DNA of 64,000 bases from Anaerobiospirillum sp. NML120449 (GCF_023051105.1 NZ_JALKIL010000010.1:62001-126000), one strand, 5' to 3'. Shown: positions 9,351 to 19,024, counted from the stretch's first letter. Numbers and translations: made by a program. The notes: a model not told the origin generated them from the letters alone.

Positions 9351-11447
9351 ATGACTGAGCAGGGCAGCAACAATAATGATCAGGGCAACAGCGCCGCTTC
9401 CGGCGCCGCTGCCCATTTTGCTGCTGCCATGATGCCCGGAGCCCATCATCAAGGCGCACTGCCGCCGGGCATGACCATGCCCGCAGCGGCTCCAGTTCCC
9501 GTCACCGCCATGCCCGCAGCATCCATGGCTCCAGGCATGCAGGCAGCAATGCCCGCCCCTGGTACCCAGCCACAGGCAGGTAACGATGAGGCTGCAGCAG
9601 CCGCAGCAGCCGCCGCAGCAGCTCAGGCTGCCCAGTTCCAGCAGTATCAGCAATTCCTGCAGTTTCAGGCCTTTCAGGCTCAGATGAATGCCGCACAGGG
9701 CGCACCAGCTCCCGGTCAGGCAGTGCCGGGTGTCAGAGCTGTGCCTCAGATGGGGCAGTGGCAGCCGACACAGGGGCAGCCAGCACAGGCTGACATGATG
9801 GCTCAGTACCAGCAGTTCCTGCAGTATCAGAGCTTCATGCAGATGCAGCAAATGCAGATGCAGCAGCTACAGGCTCAAGCCGGAGTGATGCCGCAGCCTC
9901 CAGGACAGCTGCCACTGCAGCAAGTTTCGCAGATAGCATCGCAGCAGCCAGTTCAGGCAATGCAGGCGGCTCCACAGATAGCCCTTATGCCTCCAATGCA
10001 GCCGGTCATGCCTGGTATGCCCGCTGTACCTCTTGCTCAGCCAGCGCCACAGTCACAGCCACAGGAACAGCAGCTACCACAGCTGCAGCCGCAGGTACCG
10101 CCTCAGTCTGTAGTTCCTGAGCAGTCGGCAGTGCCGGTCGAAAGTGCTTTACAAAATGTTTCATATTTGCAACAGCAATTGCCTGGTGAGTCTGGTGGAA
10201 CTGAGGCAGGTGCGGGCGCATCTGATGCTGATACAGGCCATGGTGCTGCTGAAGCTGATGCAGGCACATCGGCTGATGCTGCGGCCGTCGGCAAGGCTGA
10301 TGCAGGGGCTGATGTCAGGGACGGCCGGACGGGGCGGGTTGAGTATGTAGGGGTGCTGCCTGCCGGTGATGAGCGCCGGGACAGCTATACCGGCAGAAGA
10401 CGTGACGGTGCGGGCGCCGTAGCTCTGTTTGAGCGCAATGACGGCCTTTATGAGCTGGTTAACCGCTTTTTACGCTATCTGGGTAATGAAAAGGGCTATT
10501 CAGTACTCACAGTCAGAAGTTACAAAGAGGTGCTGGGACGCTCAATTGATATTCTCTGTCCTGAGGATGGTCCTGCGCTGCTTGATGAGTGGCAGAATAT
10601 CGGTCGCAATCAGGTACGAACTCTGGCCCGTAACTTCAATTTCACTGCAGATCAGGAGCGCTACGCCAGCTCGTCAGTGGTGCACTCGCTGCACGTGATC
10701 TCGTCCTTTTTCAGCTATCTGATTCGCAGACGCATTCTGAACTCCAATCCTATGGAGTTTATAACCATGCCCCGCGCCAGCAAGCCTCTGCCAAGGGTAC
10801 TGTCTCTTAATGAAGTGGACATGCTCTCAGAGTCACTCAAGGGCGACAGCCCTTATGATCTGCGTAATTACGCCATGCAGCAGCTGCTCTTTGCCTCAGG
10901 ACTGCGTGTAGGTGAACTGGTCAGTCTCAATATTGGTGATATCGATTTTGATATGCGTGAGGTCAGGGTAACGGGTAAGGGTAACAAACAGCGCGTGGTT
11001 CCGGTAGGACGTGAGGCGCTCAGAGCCCTTAAGGAGTATCTTAAGGTTCGTGATACTTTCAAACCGGTTAACAATGCCTTCTTTGTCAACCGTGACGGTA
11101 CCCGCCTGAGCACCCGCAGCGTGTCAGCCAAAATCAGAAAAGCGGCTCAGAAATGCGGCCTTGATGGCAAGGTCACTCCGCACAAGCTGCGTCACTCCTT
11201 TGCCACCCAGATGATGGGCAATGGCGCTGACCTGCGTATGGTTCAGGAAATGCTGGGCCACGCGGCACTGGGTACCACCCAGATTTATACCCACGTTGAT
11301 GTGGCCAGACTCAAGGATGTCTACTCCCGGGCTCATCCTCGTGCCGTACCACCTGACAGTGAGTTCAATCAGCAAAAGCTGCGCGAGCATCTCAGTCAGA
11401 GCCTGAGCTCACTAAACGAGATGACTGGCGACAAAGACCAGATATAG
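9351..11447 (+). CDS. xerC: XerC-type tyrosine recombinase with long Gln/Ala-rich N-terminal extension
   Basis: Resolves chromosome dimers at dif together with XerD at the division septum. The C-terminal ~330 residues are a complete Xer protein: a core-binding domain (LYELVNRFLRYL to NPMEFITMPR) and a catalytic domain with Arg519 (ASGLRVGEL), His611-x-x-Arg614 (HKLRHSF), His637 (LGHAAL) and nucleophile Tyr646 (IYTHVD). TTQIYTH and the uvrD neighbourhood favour XerC over XerD. About 350 residues rich in Gln, Ala, Met and Pro precede it, including two related blocks with QYQQFLQ. E. coli XerC is 298 residues. The extension is in frame with no stop for over 1 kb and I see no convincing internal start, so I take it as translated from 9351. 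Confidence 0.93.
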   Translation: MTEQGSNNNDQGNSAASGAAAHFAAAMMPGAHHQGALPPGMTMPAAAPVPVTAMPAASMAPGMQAAMPAPGTQPQAGNDEAAAAAAAAAAAQAAQFQQYQQFLQFQAFQAQMNAAQGAPAPGQAVPGVRAVPQMGQWQPTQGQPAQADMMAQYQQFLQYQSFMQMQQMQMQQLQAQAGVMPQPPGQLPLQQVSQIASQQPVQAMQAAPQIALMPPMQPVMPGMPAVPLAQPAPQSQPQEQQLPQLQPQVPPQSVVPEQSAVPVESALQNVSYLQQQLPGESGGTEAGAGASDADTGHGAAEADAGTSADAAAVGKADAGADVRDGRTGRVEYVGVLPAGDERRDSYTGRRRDGAGAVALFERNDGLYELVNRFLRYLGNEKGYSVLTVRSYKEVLGRSIDILCPEDGPALLDEWQNIGRNQVRTLARNFNFTADQERYASSSVVHSLHVISSFFSYLIRRRILNSNPMEFITMPRASKPLPRVLSLNEVDMLSESLKGDSPYDLRNYAMQQLLFASGLRVGELVSLNIGDIDFDMREVRVTGKGNKQRVVPVGREALRALKEYLKVRDTFKPVNNAFFVNRDGTRLSTRSVSAKIRKAAQKCGLDGKVTPHKLRHSFATQMMGNGADLRMVQEMLGHAALGTTQIYTHVDVARLKDVYSRAHPRAVPPDSEFNQQKLREHLSQSLSSLNEMTGDKDQI

Positions 11448-11676
11448 TAGGCACATCCCCTCAGGCGCACGCAGCCTGCGCCATCGGCGCACAGGCCCGC
11501 GTTCAGGACGTGCGCCCTGGCCGGGCCCATGGCCAGGCCCCCTGGCCGGACTGGTGCCAGACCCTGGCCTGGCCTGGGCCTGCACATGATTTCATGGCCC
11601 CTGGCAGGCCGGAGCGGGACTTGCGCTCACCTGGCTGTTTATTCCACCTGTTTACCTTCTTTTTGGAGCATTCCAT

Positions 11677-14082
11677 ATGACCAGAGCACTGATAGACGAT
11701 TTGAACGAGCAGCAGCGTGATATTGTCTTTGCGCCGCTGCAGGATATTTTTGTGGTTGCCGGTGCCGGAACAGGTAAAACCCGTGTGCTGATATCACGCC
11801 TTGTCTATCTCATTGAAGAAGAGGGTATCAGGCCGTGGAATATCCTTGCGGTGACCTTTACCAACAAGGCTGCCCGCGAGATGGAAGAGCGCATGATGGC
11901 TGCCATGGGATGGGACAGCAATCCTGGCATCAGGATGTCCACCTTCCACAGCTTCTGCTATGGCCTGCTGCGCCGCTATTTCCTGGAAGCCGGGCTGCCA
12001 AAGGACTTTTCCATCATTTCCACCTCTGACCAGGAGCAAATGGTCAAAAACTTCTATGCCGAGTTCGGCATTGATAGCCGTGATGAGGAGTATGGCAAGT
12101 TTTCCGAGCTCGGTCTGACTCCGCCTAATGTGGTCAGTGAAATCTCACGTCTTAAGGAGAAAGGAGAGCAGACCATTTTCTCCCCTGAAGATATTGCAGA
12201 CTTCAGCACCACCCTGCCAGTCAGATGGAAAAGCATGTCGCCCGATGAGATTAAGGGCGCTTTCTATGCCTGGTATGAGATTACCTGCAGCCGCATGGGC
12301 CTTGTAGACTTCAGCGACCTTATCAACAAGTCCATAAACCTGCTGCGCGACAAGCCTGAAATCAGGAACAGATTGCGCAAGCGCTACAGGTACATCTGCA
12401 TTGATGAGTTTCAGGATACCAACACCACTCAGTATGAAATGCTGATGCTGCTCAAAGGTCCTGATAACAACATCATGGTGGTAGGTGATGACGATCAGTC
12501 CATTTACGGCTGGCGTGGCGCCAACAGCCGCAATCTGACCAGGATTCTTACCGATCTGCCTGACATGGAGATGTACGAGCTCAATATTAACTACCGCTCA
12601 ACTCAGAACATTCTCAATGTGGCCAATGCAGTTATCGACTACTCAGAGCAGCGTATTACCAGCAAGTTTCTGGTCAATCCTGAGTGCTATGAGCTGGAAA
12701 AGAAAAACGATCTGGAGCTTATCAACAGCCTTAACAGACAGCAGGTCATTGACTGCCTGATTAAGAGCCGTGAGTTTGATTATCTGGACTTTAACAGCTT
12801 TGATGAGATGCTCGATGCTGTGACCGCCCGTCAGCGTGACCAGATGATCGACATTCTCTCCCGTGACCGCATGATCCCTTATGACAGGCTTCAGGAGCGC
12901 AATGCTTACAAGTGGCATCGTCATGACATGAATGCCCTGACCAACCCTCAGGTATCTTTTGTCCGCATTGAGCCTGATGGCCGTAATGACGGCGCATGCG
13001 TTGCCCGTCTTATCAACTCCATGATTAAAAAGGGCTTTCGTTATGAGGACATAGCCGTACTCTACCGCATGAACCATCTGTCAGGCAGTGTGGAGCAGGC
13101 CATGATGATTGAGGGCATACCTTACCGTGTCTTTGGCGGCTTCAAGTTCTATGACCGCCAGGAGGTGGCCGATGCCATGTCTTACCTCAAGCTTATCTAC
13201 AATACTAATGACGATGTGTCCTTTGAGCGCATTGTAAATACCCCGCGCCGTGGCATTGGCAACAGTGCTCTTGCCAAGGTAACCGAGTACGCCCGTGCCT
13301 GTGGCATGTCCCGTTATCATGCCATTGAGCACACGCTCAAAAGCGGTGACAGCCGATCCATCAAAATCATCAGCAAGTTCATTCCTTTCTTTGAATTCAT
13401 CGAAAAGATGCGCGCCAGTCTCCAGACTCTCAGTCTTGAGAACTTCATCAGTGCTGTTATCCATGAAAGCGGTCTGTATGAGTTCTACAGCAAGGAAGAT
13501 CAGAAGAGCCGTTCAGCACGCGTTGGTCTGTCACGCACCGGCAATCTCGATCAGCTCATTGCCAATGCCAAGGGCTTTACCGGTAATGTCATGGCCCTGA
13601 GCCGCAACAATGACTATGATGATGTTGAGGATGATCGTGAGATGTTTGCACCTGTCGATCCTGCCCACAACATGTCAACAGCAGAGCTCTTTGAGTCCTT
13701 TATGACCAATACTGCTCTGGCAGCGAGCACCGAGCTGGGAGCTGATGGAACAGATGATGACAGGGGTGTAAACCTTATGACCATTCACGCCTCCAAAGGC
13801 CTTGAGTTCCCGGTAGTGCTGATTGTGGGCTGTGAGGAGGGCGTAATGCCATCTTATATGGCTGAGGACCTGGACGAGGAGCGCCGCCTTGCCTACGTGG
13901 CCTTTACCCGTGCCCGCAAGCATCTTTACGTGTGCTACAGCAATGAGCGTCTGCGTTATGGAACCAGTATGGAAAAGGCAGGCATGAGCCGCTTCCTGCG
14001 CGATGTGCGCAACTGCTACGACGGCGTGGAAAATGATGAGCGTCCGTTCAACCTGCGCCGCTTCCAGGGCAGCTACTATTAG
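11677..14082 (+). CDS. uvrD: UvrD-type superfamily 1 DNA helicase
   Basis: A 3'-5' helicase for nucleotide excision and mismatch repair. It shows LNEQQRDIV (Q motif), Walker A AGAGTGKTRVL (about residues 28-38), TFTNKAAREM (Ia), DEFQDTN at 243-249 (II), VGDDDQSIYGWRGA (III), YRSTQNI (IV), LMTIHASKGLEFPVV (V) and EERRLAYVAFTRA (VI). At 801 residues it is about 80 longer than E. coli UvrD (720); most of the excess is a stretch at residues about 334-425, between motif IV and VSFVRIEP. Rep and PcrA are alternatives, but the position after xerC matches uvrD in E. coli. The C-terminal Tudor-like tail seen in some homologues is not obvious. Confidence 0.9.
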   Translation: MTRALIDDLNEQQRDIVFAPLQDIFVVAGAGTGKTRVLISRLVYLIEEEGIRPWNILAVTFTNKAAREMEERMMAAMGWDSNPGIRMSTFHSFCYGLLRRYFLEAGLPKDFSIISTSDQEQMVKNFYAEFGIDSRDEEYGKFSELGLTPPNVVSEISRLKEKGEQTIFSPEDIADFSTTLPVRWKSMSPDEIKGAFYAWYEITCSRMGLVDFSDLINKSINLLRDKPEIRNRLRKRYRYICIDEFQDTNTTQYEMLMLLKGPDNNIMVVGDDDQSIYGWRGANSRNLTRILTDLPDMEMYELNINYRSTQNILNVANAVIDYSEQRITSKFLVNPECYELEKKNDLELINSLNRQQVIDCLIKSREFDYLDFNSFDEMLDAVTARQRDQMIDILSRDRMIPYDRLQERNAYKWHRHDMNALTNPQVSFVRIEPDGRNDGACVARLINSMIKKGFRYEDIAVLYRMNHLSGSVEQAMMIEGIPYRVFGGFKFYDRQEVADAMSYLKLIYNTNDDVSFERIVNTPRRGIGNSALAKVTEYARACGMSRYHAIEHTLKSGDSRSIKIISKFIPFFEFIEKMRASLQTLSLENFISAVIHESGLYEFYSKEDQKSRSARVGLSRTGNLDQLIANAKGFTGNVMALSRNNDYDDVEDDREMFAPVDPAHNMSTAELFESFMTNTALAASTELGADGTDDDRGVNLMTIHASKGLEFPVVLIVGCEEGVMPSYMAEDLDEERRLAYVAFTRARKHLYVCYSNERLRYGTSMEKAGMSRFLRDVRNCYDGVENDERPFNLRRFQGSYY

Positions 14083-14454
14083 TAAGCTCTGGCCAGTAGG
14101 CTCAGGCAAGTAAGCTCAGGCCCACCGCCAGCGCGCATGGCAGCATGCTGCGGAACAGCATGCTGCGACAGCTCAGCCCCGCAGCATTACTGATCTTGGG
14201 CATGTAGCGGCGCGGCCTGTCTGCAGGGCAGAGACCGGGGGAATGAGCGTGGGGCAAGAGGAGGCTGTGGTACCGATGACAGCCAGTGCTGTCGGAGGGC
14301 AGATGAAGAGGCAGGGATGGTATGAGCCGCCAGAGAGTCAGCCAGGATTACGGCCTGGCATGGCCTTGCCTGGCCAGTCCTTACCTGGTCGTGCAGGCGG
14401 CACAATGAAAAAAGCGACAGCCCGACTCATTGTCTTGCTGTCGCCTTTTATAAA
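14083..14454. other. Intergenic gap uvrD-ferredoxin (convergent)
   Basis: Non-coding. It has a run of GCATGCTGCGGAACAGCATG-like short inverted words near 14140-14170, GGCCTGGCATGG repeats near 14350-14390, and the terminator at 14408-14448. Confidence 0.6.
14408..14448. terminator. Bidirectional intrinsic terminator between uvrD and ferredoxin
   Basis: GCGACAGC (14414-14421) pairs with GCTGTCGC (14437-14444). Six A bases precede the stem (T tract for the minus-strand ferredoxin) and CTTTTAT follows it (for uvrD). Confidence 0.8.
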
Positions 14455-14661
14455 TCAGACGTTCTTGTGAGGAATCATGTCAGCAGGCTCAGCCTCGAAA
14501 ATGCTGGCATACTCACAGACATCGTAGCAGGCACCGCACTCAACGCATAACTCAGGGTCAATGGTATGGCTGCCGTTGGCGTCTACGATAATGGCATCGC
14601 AAGGGCAGGCATCAACGCAGGAGCCACAGTCTGTGCAGGTATCTCTATCAATATAAAACAT
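14455..14661 (-). CDS. Small 2[4Fe-4S] ferredoxin
   Basis: A 68-residue electron carrier with two cluster motifs: CTDCGSCVDACP (classical CxxCxxCxxxCP) and CVECGACYDVC (CxxCxxCxxxC, no proline after the last cysteine). GAGGAAATT directly before the ATG is a strong ribosome site. It is monocistronic, with its own terminator. An imperfect AGATCCG/CGGATCT hairpin (14682-14703) sits in the leader. Redox partner not deducible from context; low-potential ferredoxins of this size fit an anaerobic metabolism. Confidence 0.92.
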   Translation of the reverse strand: MFYIDRDTCTDCGSCVDACPCDAIIVDANGSHTIDPELCVECGACYDVCEYASIFEAEPADMIPHKNV

Positions 14662-15094
14662 AATTTCCTCGGTGAAAAAGCAGATCCGGTCCAGATCGGA
14701 TCTTCGTAATTACTGCCAGTGTGCTACAGCGCCATGATTTGCATGGCATGCAGTCAGTCCCTGAAGGAACGGCCTGGGCAGTAAGGGCAGCGTCTGTCAC
14801 AGTCATGGTGACAGGGACAAAGGTCCGGGCTGCAACTTTCAGTATTATGCTGTCCTGTGCAGTGTCCATGAGCCGGGCAATAAGGCCGGTCGATACGTTG
14901 CAGGTGAATTTTCAGGACATGGAACAATTATATTAGCGGCCAGGTCCTTTACAATAACTTACATGCTCAATACCTGCTGTCAGGTTGGCAATGCGGCCTG
15001 TCCATGCTGTTTTTCAGGACAGTCGCACAGAGGGCGCATCATCCTGTCAGCCTCAGACCTATTTTAGTTTTCTCCTAAACAAAGAAAGAAAGTC
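14662..15094. other. Divergent intergenic gap ferredoxin/yggS
   Basis: Should hold promoters for both flanking genes. Beyond the small hairpin at 14682-14703 I see no clear -35/-10 pair; AT-rich stretches at 14920-14965 are the likely yggS promoter area. No gene supported. Confidence 0.5.
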
Positions 15095-15808
15095 ATGCAA
15101 AATATTCTTGAAAATCTGGCTTCTGTTCATGCCCTTATTGATAAGGCAGCTGCTTCATGTGGCCGTGACAGATCAGAGGTCATACTGCTTTGTGTATCCA
15201 AAACCAAGCCCCTTGAGCAGATTAAAGAGGCCTGGGAGCAGGGCGAAAGGCATTTTGGCGAGTCCTATGTCAACGAGGCTGTAGATAAGATAAAAACTCT
15301 GAAAGAACAGGGCGTAAGCGACATTGTATGGCACTTTATAGGCCCTCTGCAGTCCAATAAAACCCGTCCTGTGGCTGCACATTTTGATGTGGTCGAGAGC
15401 GTCGATCGCATGAAGGTTCTGGAGAGACTTAATGACCAGCGACCTGAGGGCATGGCCCCGCTCAAGATCATGATTCAGGTGAATATTTCTCATGAAGAGC
15501 AAAAGCAGGGCTGTGAGGAGCAGGAGCTGCCTGAGCTGCTCAAATCCGCCTCATTAATGCCTAATGTTGAGGTGATAGGCTTGATGGGAGTTGCCCGTAT
15601 TGACGCTCCGGAAGAAGAGCTCAATGCCTCTTTTGCCCGTTTAAGAGAGCTGCGTGATCAGTATCAGCAGCTTTATCCTGAGCTCAAAGAGCTTTCCATG
15701 GGAATGACTGCTGATATGGCCAGTGCTGTTGCCAACGGCTCAACTGAGGTCAGAATTGGCAGCGCCATTTTCGGTGAGCGTGAGTACAAAAACAGAGCTC
15801 AGTCATAA
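15095..15808 (+). CDS. yggS: YggS/PROSC-family PLP homeostasis protein
   Basis: A 237-residue single-domain alanine-racemase-fold protein that binds PLP without known catalysis and buffers pyridoxal phosphate in the cytosol. Lys36 in CVSKTKP is the PLP lysine; GERHFGESYVNEA, WHFIGPLQSNK, LMGVARI, LSMGMTADM and VRIGSAIFG are the family blocks. It starts the yggS-proC-yggT cluster, a common gammaproteobacterial arrangement (for example in Pseudomonas), and is separated from proC by 25 bases. Confidence 0.96.
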   Translation: MQNILENLASVHALIDKAAASCGRDRSEVILLCVSKTKPLEQIKEAWEQGERHFGESYVNEAVDKIKTLKEQGVSDIVWHFIGPLQSNKTRPVAAHFDVVESVDRMKVLERLNDQRPEGMAPLKIMIQVNISHEEQKQGCEEQELPELLKSASLMPNVEVIGLMGVARIDAPEEELNASFARLRELRDQYQQLYPELKELSMGMTADMASAVANGSTEVRIGSAIFGEREYKNRAQS

Positions 15809-15833
15809 AACACCAGGGAGCACAGCAAGAGCA

Positions 15834-16652
15834 ATGAACATGATTAAAATCGCCTTTATCGGCGGCGGCAACATGTCCCGCTGCATTTTCGACGGCATAG
15901 TAAAGAAAAGAGGCCAGAACGATGAAATTACCGTTTCCGGCCCGCATGTAGAAAAGCTGGAACACTTCAAAGCCGCAGGCGCTCATGTTACCTCTGACAA
16001 TCTTGAGGCTCTTGGCAGGGCTGAGGTGGTTTTCCTGGGCGTAAAGCCTCAGATACTGCCAGAAGTGCTCGAGCAGATAGCCAAATCAGGTCAGGATCTG
16101 AGCTCAAAGCTTTTCATCTCCATGGCAGCAGGCTGGCGTCTGCAGGCTTTTTACAGCCGTCTTGGTCAGTGCCGTCTCATTCGCATCATGCCGAATACTC
16201 CATCTCAGCTTGGTATGGGCGTTACAGCCATGTGCACAGGTGAGAGCGTTACCGCTGCCGACAAAGAGCTCTGCCTTGCCCTGCTTGAGGGTATGGGCCG
16301 CACCGTGCAAACCGATGAAGAAGGCATAAATACCTTAAGCGTGCTTGCCGGTTCTGCTCCAGCCTTTATCTACCGCTTCATGGAGGCAATGGTTGATCAG
16401 ATGGTAAAGCGCGGCTTTGATGCCGACCTTTCCCGCACCATCGCCACTGAGGTTATGAGGGGCACAGCCTCCATGGTTGAGGCTAATCCTGATCGCCAGA
16501 TTGGTCAGCTGCGTGAGGCCGTTACCTCCAGGGGTGGAACCACCTTCCAGGGACTTGGGGTAATGACTGAGTACCGTTTTGAAGAAATGATGCATGAGGT
16601 TGTAGAGGCCTGCCTGCGTCGTACCCGTGAATTTGAGGATATGTACAAATAG
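15834..16652 (+). CDS. proC: Pyrroline-5-carboxylate reductase
   Basis: NAD(P)H-dependent reduction of pyrroline-5-carboxylate to proline. MNMIKIAFIGGGNM places the Rossmann glycine loop at the N-terminus. VFLGVKPQ, RIMPNTPSQLGMG, LAGSAPAFIYRFMEAM and the C-terminal VTSRGGTTFQGL are signature segments. I start at 15834 (272 residues) rather than at upstream in-frame codons that would overlap yggS by about 85 bases; GGGAG and AAGAG lie in front. ATG 15840 is an alternative. Confidence 0.96.
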   Translation: MNMIKIAFIGGGNMSRCIFDGIVKKRGQNDEITVSGPHVEKLEHFKAAGAHVTSDNLEALGRAEVVFLGVKPQILPEVLEQIAKSGQDLSSKLFISMAAGWRLQAFYSRLGQCRLIRIMPNTPSQLGMGVTAMCTGESVTAADKELCLALLEGMGRTVQTDEEGINTLSVLAGSAPAFIYRFMEAMVDQMVKRGFDADLSRTIATEVMRGTASMVEANPDRQIGQLREAVTSRGGTTFQGLGVMTEYRFEEMMHEVVEACLRRTREFEDMYK

Positions 16653-16828
16653 CCACCGCTCCGGTGCCGCCGCCGTTTGCCAGACGGCACGGCTGTGCCG
16701 CCGGCACGAGGGCCTGGCTGCCCTCCGGCCGGGAGGCCGCGCTGGCTTGTAATGCGGACTGTGCTGTCTGTTAAGATTTGTCTGGAAAGATGCTCTGGGC
16801 ACTTTCCTTTTTAAGGAGTTAATTTCTT

Positions 16829-17398
16829 ATGTTACCAGGTTCATTCTGGATTTTAATGTACCTTGCTACTGCGCTGGTGATGCTCTTCCAGTTAAGAGCC
16901 ATGATGCAGAGCTCATCTGCTGATTATTATCATCCTGTTACCCAGGCTGTTACCAAAATTACCAATCCGCTGGTAAACATCGGTCTGTGGCGCAATATCC
17001 GCATTGGCTCCTTCTCGGCAGCCGGTATGGTAGTAGGCTTTATCATTGGCCTTGTTGCCTGGATTATTGCCGTGTTCTTAATTATCAGAGCACCTTTCTA
17101 TATGGCTATCCTGGGTTCCATAGTTCTGTTCATAAAGTGCTTTGGCTACCTGATAATTGCCCTGCTGCTCATTCAGGCTCTGTGCTCCTGGCTGCCAGCT
17201 ACCCGTGATTTCAGCTATCTGATGGGGCAGATCACCTCACCAATTACCGCCCCTGTACAGAGAATCATCCCGCCAATCGGCATGATTGATATCTCCCTGA
17301 TGGTAATTCTGCTGGCTCTGTACGCCTTAAATGCCCTCATGTACAAGGTTCTGGGCAGCATCAGTCTTGAAATGCTCTTCCTGTGGAACATTCTTTAA
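16829..17398 (+). CDS. yggT: YggT-family membrane protein
   Basis: A 189-residue integral membrane protein with two YggT repeats; each has a hydrophobic span followed by a VQRIIPP or TNPLVNIG-type conserved loop (NPLVNIG, ITAPVQRIIPPIG). About four to five membrane segments are visible. Function is uncertain; genetic links in the literature are to osmotic or ion homeostasis and to membrane or septum functions. AAGGAGTTAATTTCTT precedes the ATG. Third gene of the yggS-proC-yggT cluster, 176 bases after proC. Confidence 0.92.
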   Translation: MLPGSFWILMYLATALVMLFQLRAMMQSSSADYYHPVTQAVTKITNPLVNIGLWRNIRIGSFSAAGMVVGFIIGLVAWIIAVFLIIRAPFYMAILGSIVLFIKCFGYLIIALLLIQALCSWLPATRDFSYLMGQITSPITAPVQRIIPPIGMIDISLMVILLALYALNALMYKVLGSISLEMLFLWNIL

Positions 17399-17870
17399 TC
17401 AGGAAGCTGTTCTGACACAGTACTACAGCAGGCAGGCACAGCCTGCCTGCTGGCATACGAGGCCCGCATCTGCGGGCCTCAGCTGTATATGCAGCCTGCA
17501 CCGCTGCAGCGCCGTCACTGCTGCAGTGTCATTGCAGACACGGTGCAGATCATGAGGCCTGCCCGGGTGGCGCAGTCGGCCGTAGCGGCAGGACCGCCTG
17601 TCAGGCGCAATTGCCGGCCGCCAGGGTGCACTGCTCAGGCAGGCTGGCTGCGACTGGCTGGTGCGGACAATAAAATAAGCGCTTTTAGCCGGGCGGCATC
17701 TTAAGCAATGGCCAAAGTTTGCTAAAATATGCGCTGGTGTCTGTAGCCCGGGAGCAAATAAGGGACAGCAGTGCCTTTATCCCAGGACGGGTCTGAAAGC
17801 CTCAGGGCTTCACAGCCGTAACCGGCCTGGCTTCAACACTTAGGTTTTTTCATTCCAGCGGAGCTTTTTA
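17399..17870. other. Intergenic gap yggT-bamD
   Basis: Non-coding. Twin hairpins lie just after yggT (17426-17480). Near 17700-17730 is AT-rich sequence with TAAAAT at 17723-17728, a possible weak -10 for bamD. The remainder is GC-rich with no ORF I trust. Confidence 0.5.
17426..17480 (+). terminator. Two tandem hairpins after yggT
   Basis: CAGCAGGCAGGC pairs perfectly with GCCTGCCTGCTG around an ACA loop (17426-17452); GAGGCCCGC pairs with GCGGGCCTC (17459-17480). Strong structures at the 3' end of the cluster but no T tract, so a 3'-end stabiliser or pause element is as likely as a terminator. Confidence 0.55.
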
Positions 17871-18800
17871 ATGTACAAGATCCTGGCCGCAGTGATGTTC
17901 AGCTTCACTTTTGCCCTCACTGCCTGCAGTACCAACTACAACAGTGACGAAGTGCCTGATGTATCTCCGGAGAATCTCTACAAAATCGCCAAAGCCAATA
18001 TGGCTACCGGCAGTCTTACTACTGCCCGCCGCTATCTTGAGGCCATTGATTCCCGTTATCCTTTTGGTGACATCTCCTCCCAGGTTCAGCTGGACTTAAT
18101 CTATGTCTACTACAAGGAGCGCGAGAGCGATCTTGCTGCTGCTCAGATTGCCCGTTTTATCCGTCTGAACCCTACTCATCCAAACATTGACTATGTTTAC
18201 TACATGAAGGGTCTGACTGAGATTCAGAAGCGCTCTGATATGATTCAGGACTACTTTGGTCTCGATCGTTCCGAAAAGGATCCAACCAATTACTACAATG
18301 CCTTTAACACCTTCAGAGATCTGTTAAAGACCTATCCTGACAGTCTGTACGCCGCTGATGCTCTGCAGCGTATGATTTTCATCAAGGAGCAGCTGGCCCG
18401 TCGCGAGCTGGCCATTGCCGAGTACTATTCTGCCCGTGGTGCTTACGTTTCCACCATTAACCACACCAAGAATATTCTCTACAGCTACCGCTCCACCGAG
18501 GCTTTCCAGCCTGCCATGGAGCTGATGATCAGAAGCTATGATCGTCTCAACCTCGAGCATCCAAAGAAAGAGCTGACTGCTATCTACAAGTCAACTTTCG
18601 GTCATGAGCCTGATTACCTGGCTCCAGCCTATGCCCGTCACCAGAAGAACACCATTGTGCTCTTTGGCGAGAAGGAAAAGGCAAAGCCTGGCACTACTGC
18701 AGCCGCTGCCGAGCCTGAAGAGGAGTCCAGCTGGTATGATTTCATGCTCTTCTGGCGTGATGACAAGAATTCCGGCGTTCCTGCTCAGGAAGGCATCTAA
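17871..18800 (+). CDS. bamD: BamD outer-membrane assembly lipoprotein
   Basis: Essential TPR lipoprotein of the BAM complex that inserts beta-barrels in the outer membrane. The signal peptide ends FALTACS, with Cys19 as the lipidated residue. It is followed by TPR-type repeats: LYKIAKANMATGSLTTARRYLE, YPFGDISSQVQLDL and FIRLNPTHPNIDYVYYMKGL. DYFGLDRSEKDP matches the E. coli FFGVDRSDRDP segment and AEYYSARGAYV matches AEYYTERGAWV. At 309 residues it is longer than E. coli BamD (245) owing to a C-terminal Ala/Glu-rich tail ending SSWYDFMLFWRDD. It has its own terminator. Confidence 0.96.
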   Translation: MYKILAAVMFSFTFALTACSTNYNSDEVPDVSPENLYKIAKANMATGSLTTARRYLEAIDSRYPFGDISSQVQLDLIYVYYKERESDLAAAQIARFIRLNPTHPNIDYVYYMKGLTEIQKRSDMIQDYFGLDRSEKDPTNYYNAFNTFRDLLKTYPDSLYAADALQRMIFIKEQLARRELAIAEYYSARGAYVSTINHTKNILYSYRSTEAFQPAMELMIRSYDRLNLEHPKKELTAIYKSTFGHEPDYLAPAYARHQKNTIVLFGEKEKAKPGTTAAAAEPEEESSWYDFMLFWRDDKNSGVPAQEGI

Positions 18801-18948
18801 TTCCAAAAATACAGTTTAACGGCCGCATCTGCCGCGCCACCAGACGGGAAGTGCTGTTCCGTCACAGCCGGGCAGGAAAACTCATTTCCTGTCCTGGTGA
18901 TGGAGACGAAGTTTCCCGCCCGGGCGCTGCCTCGAGTCATACGGTCCC

Positions 18949-18975
18949 GCCTCCGGGCGCAGCGCGCCCGGAGGC
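18949..18975. repeat. 12-bp GC-rich perfect hairpin
   Basis: GCCTCCGGGCGC pairs perfectly with the bases at 18964-18975 around a 3-base AGC loop. It lies in the 3' region between the bamD stop and its terminator and probably protects or pauses the transcript. Confidence 0.75.
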
Positions 18976-19024
18976 AGAAGTGCAAGCAGATGCCGACCAT
19001 GGCGGTACTGACCGCCTTTTCAAC

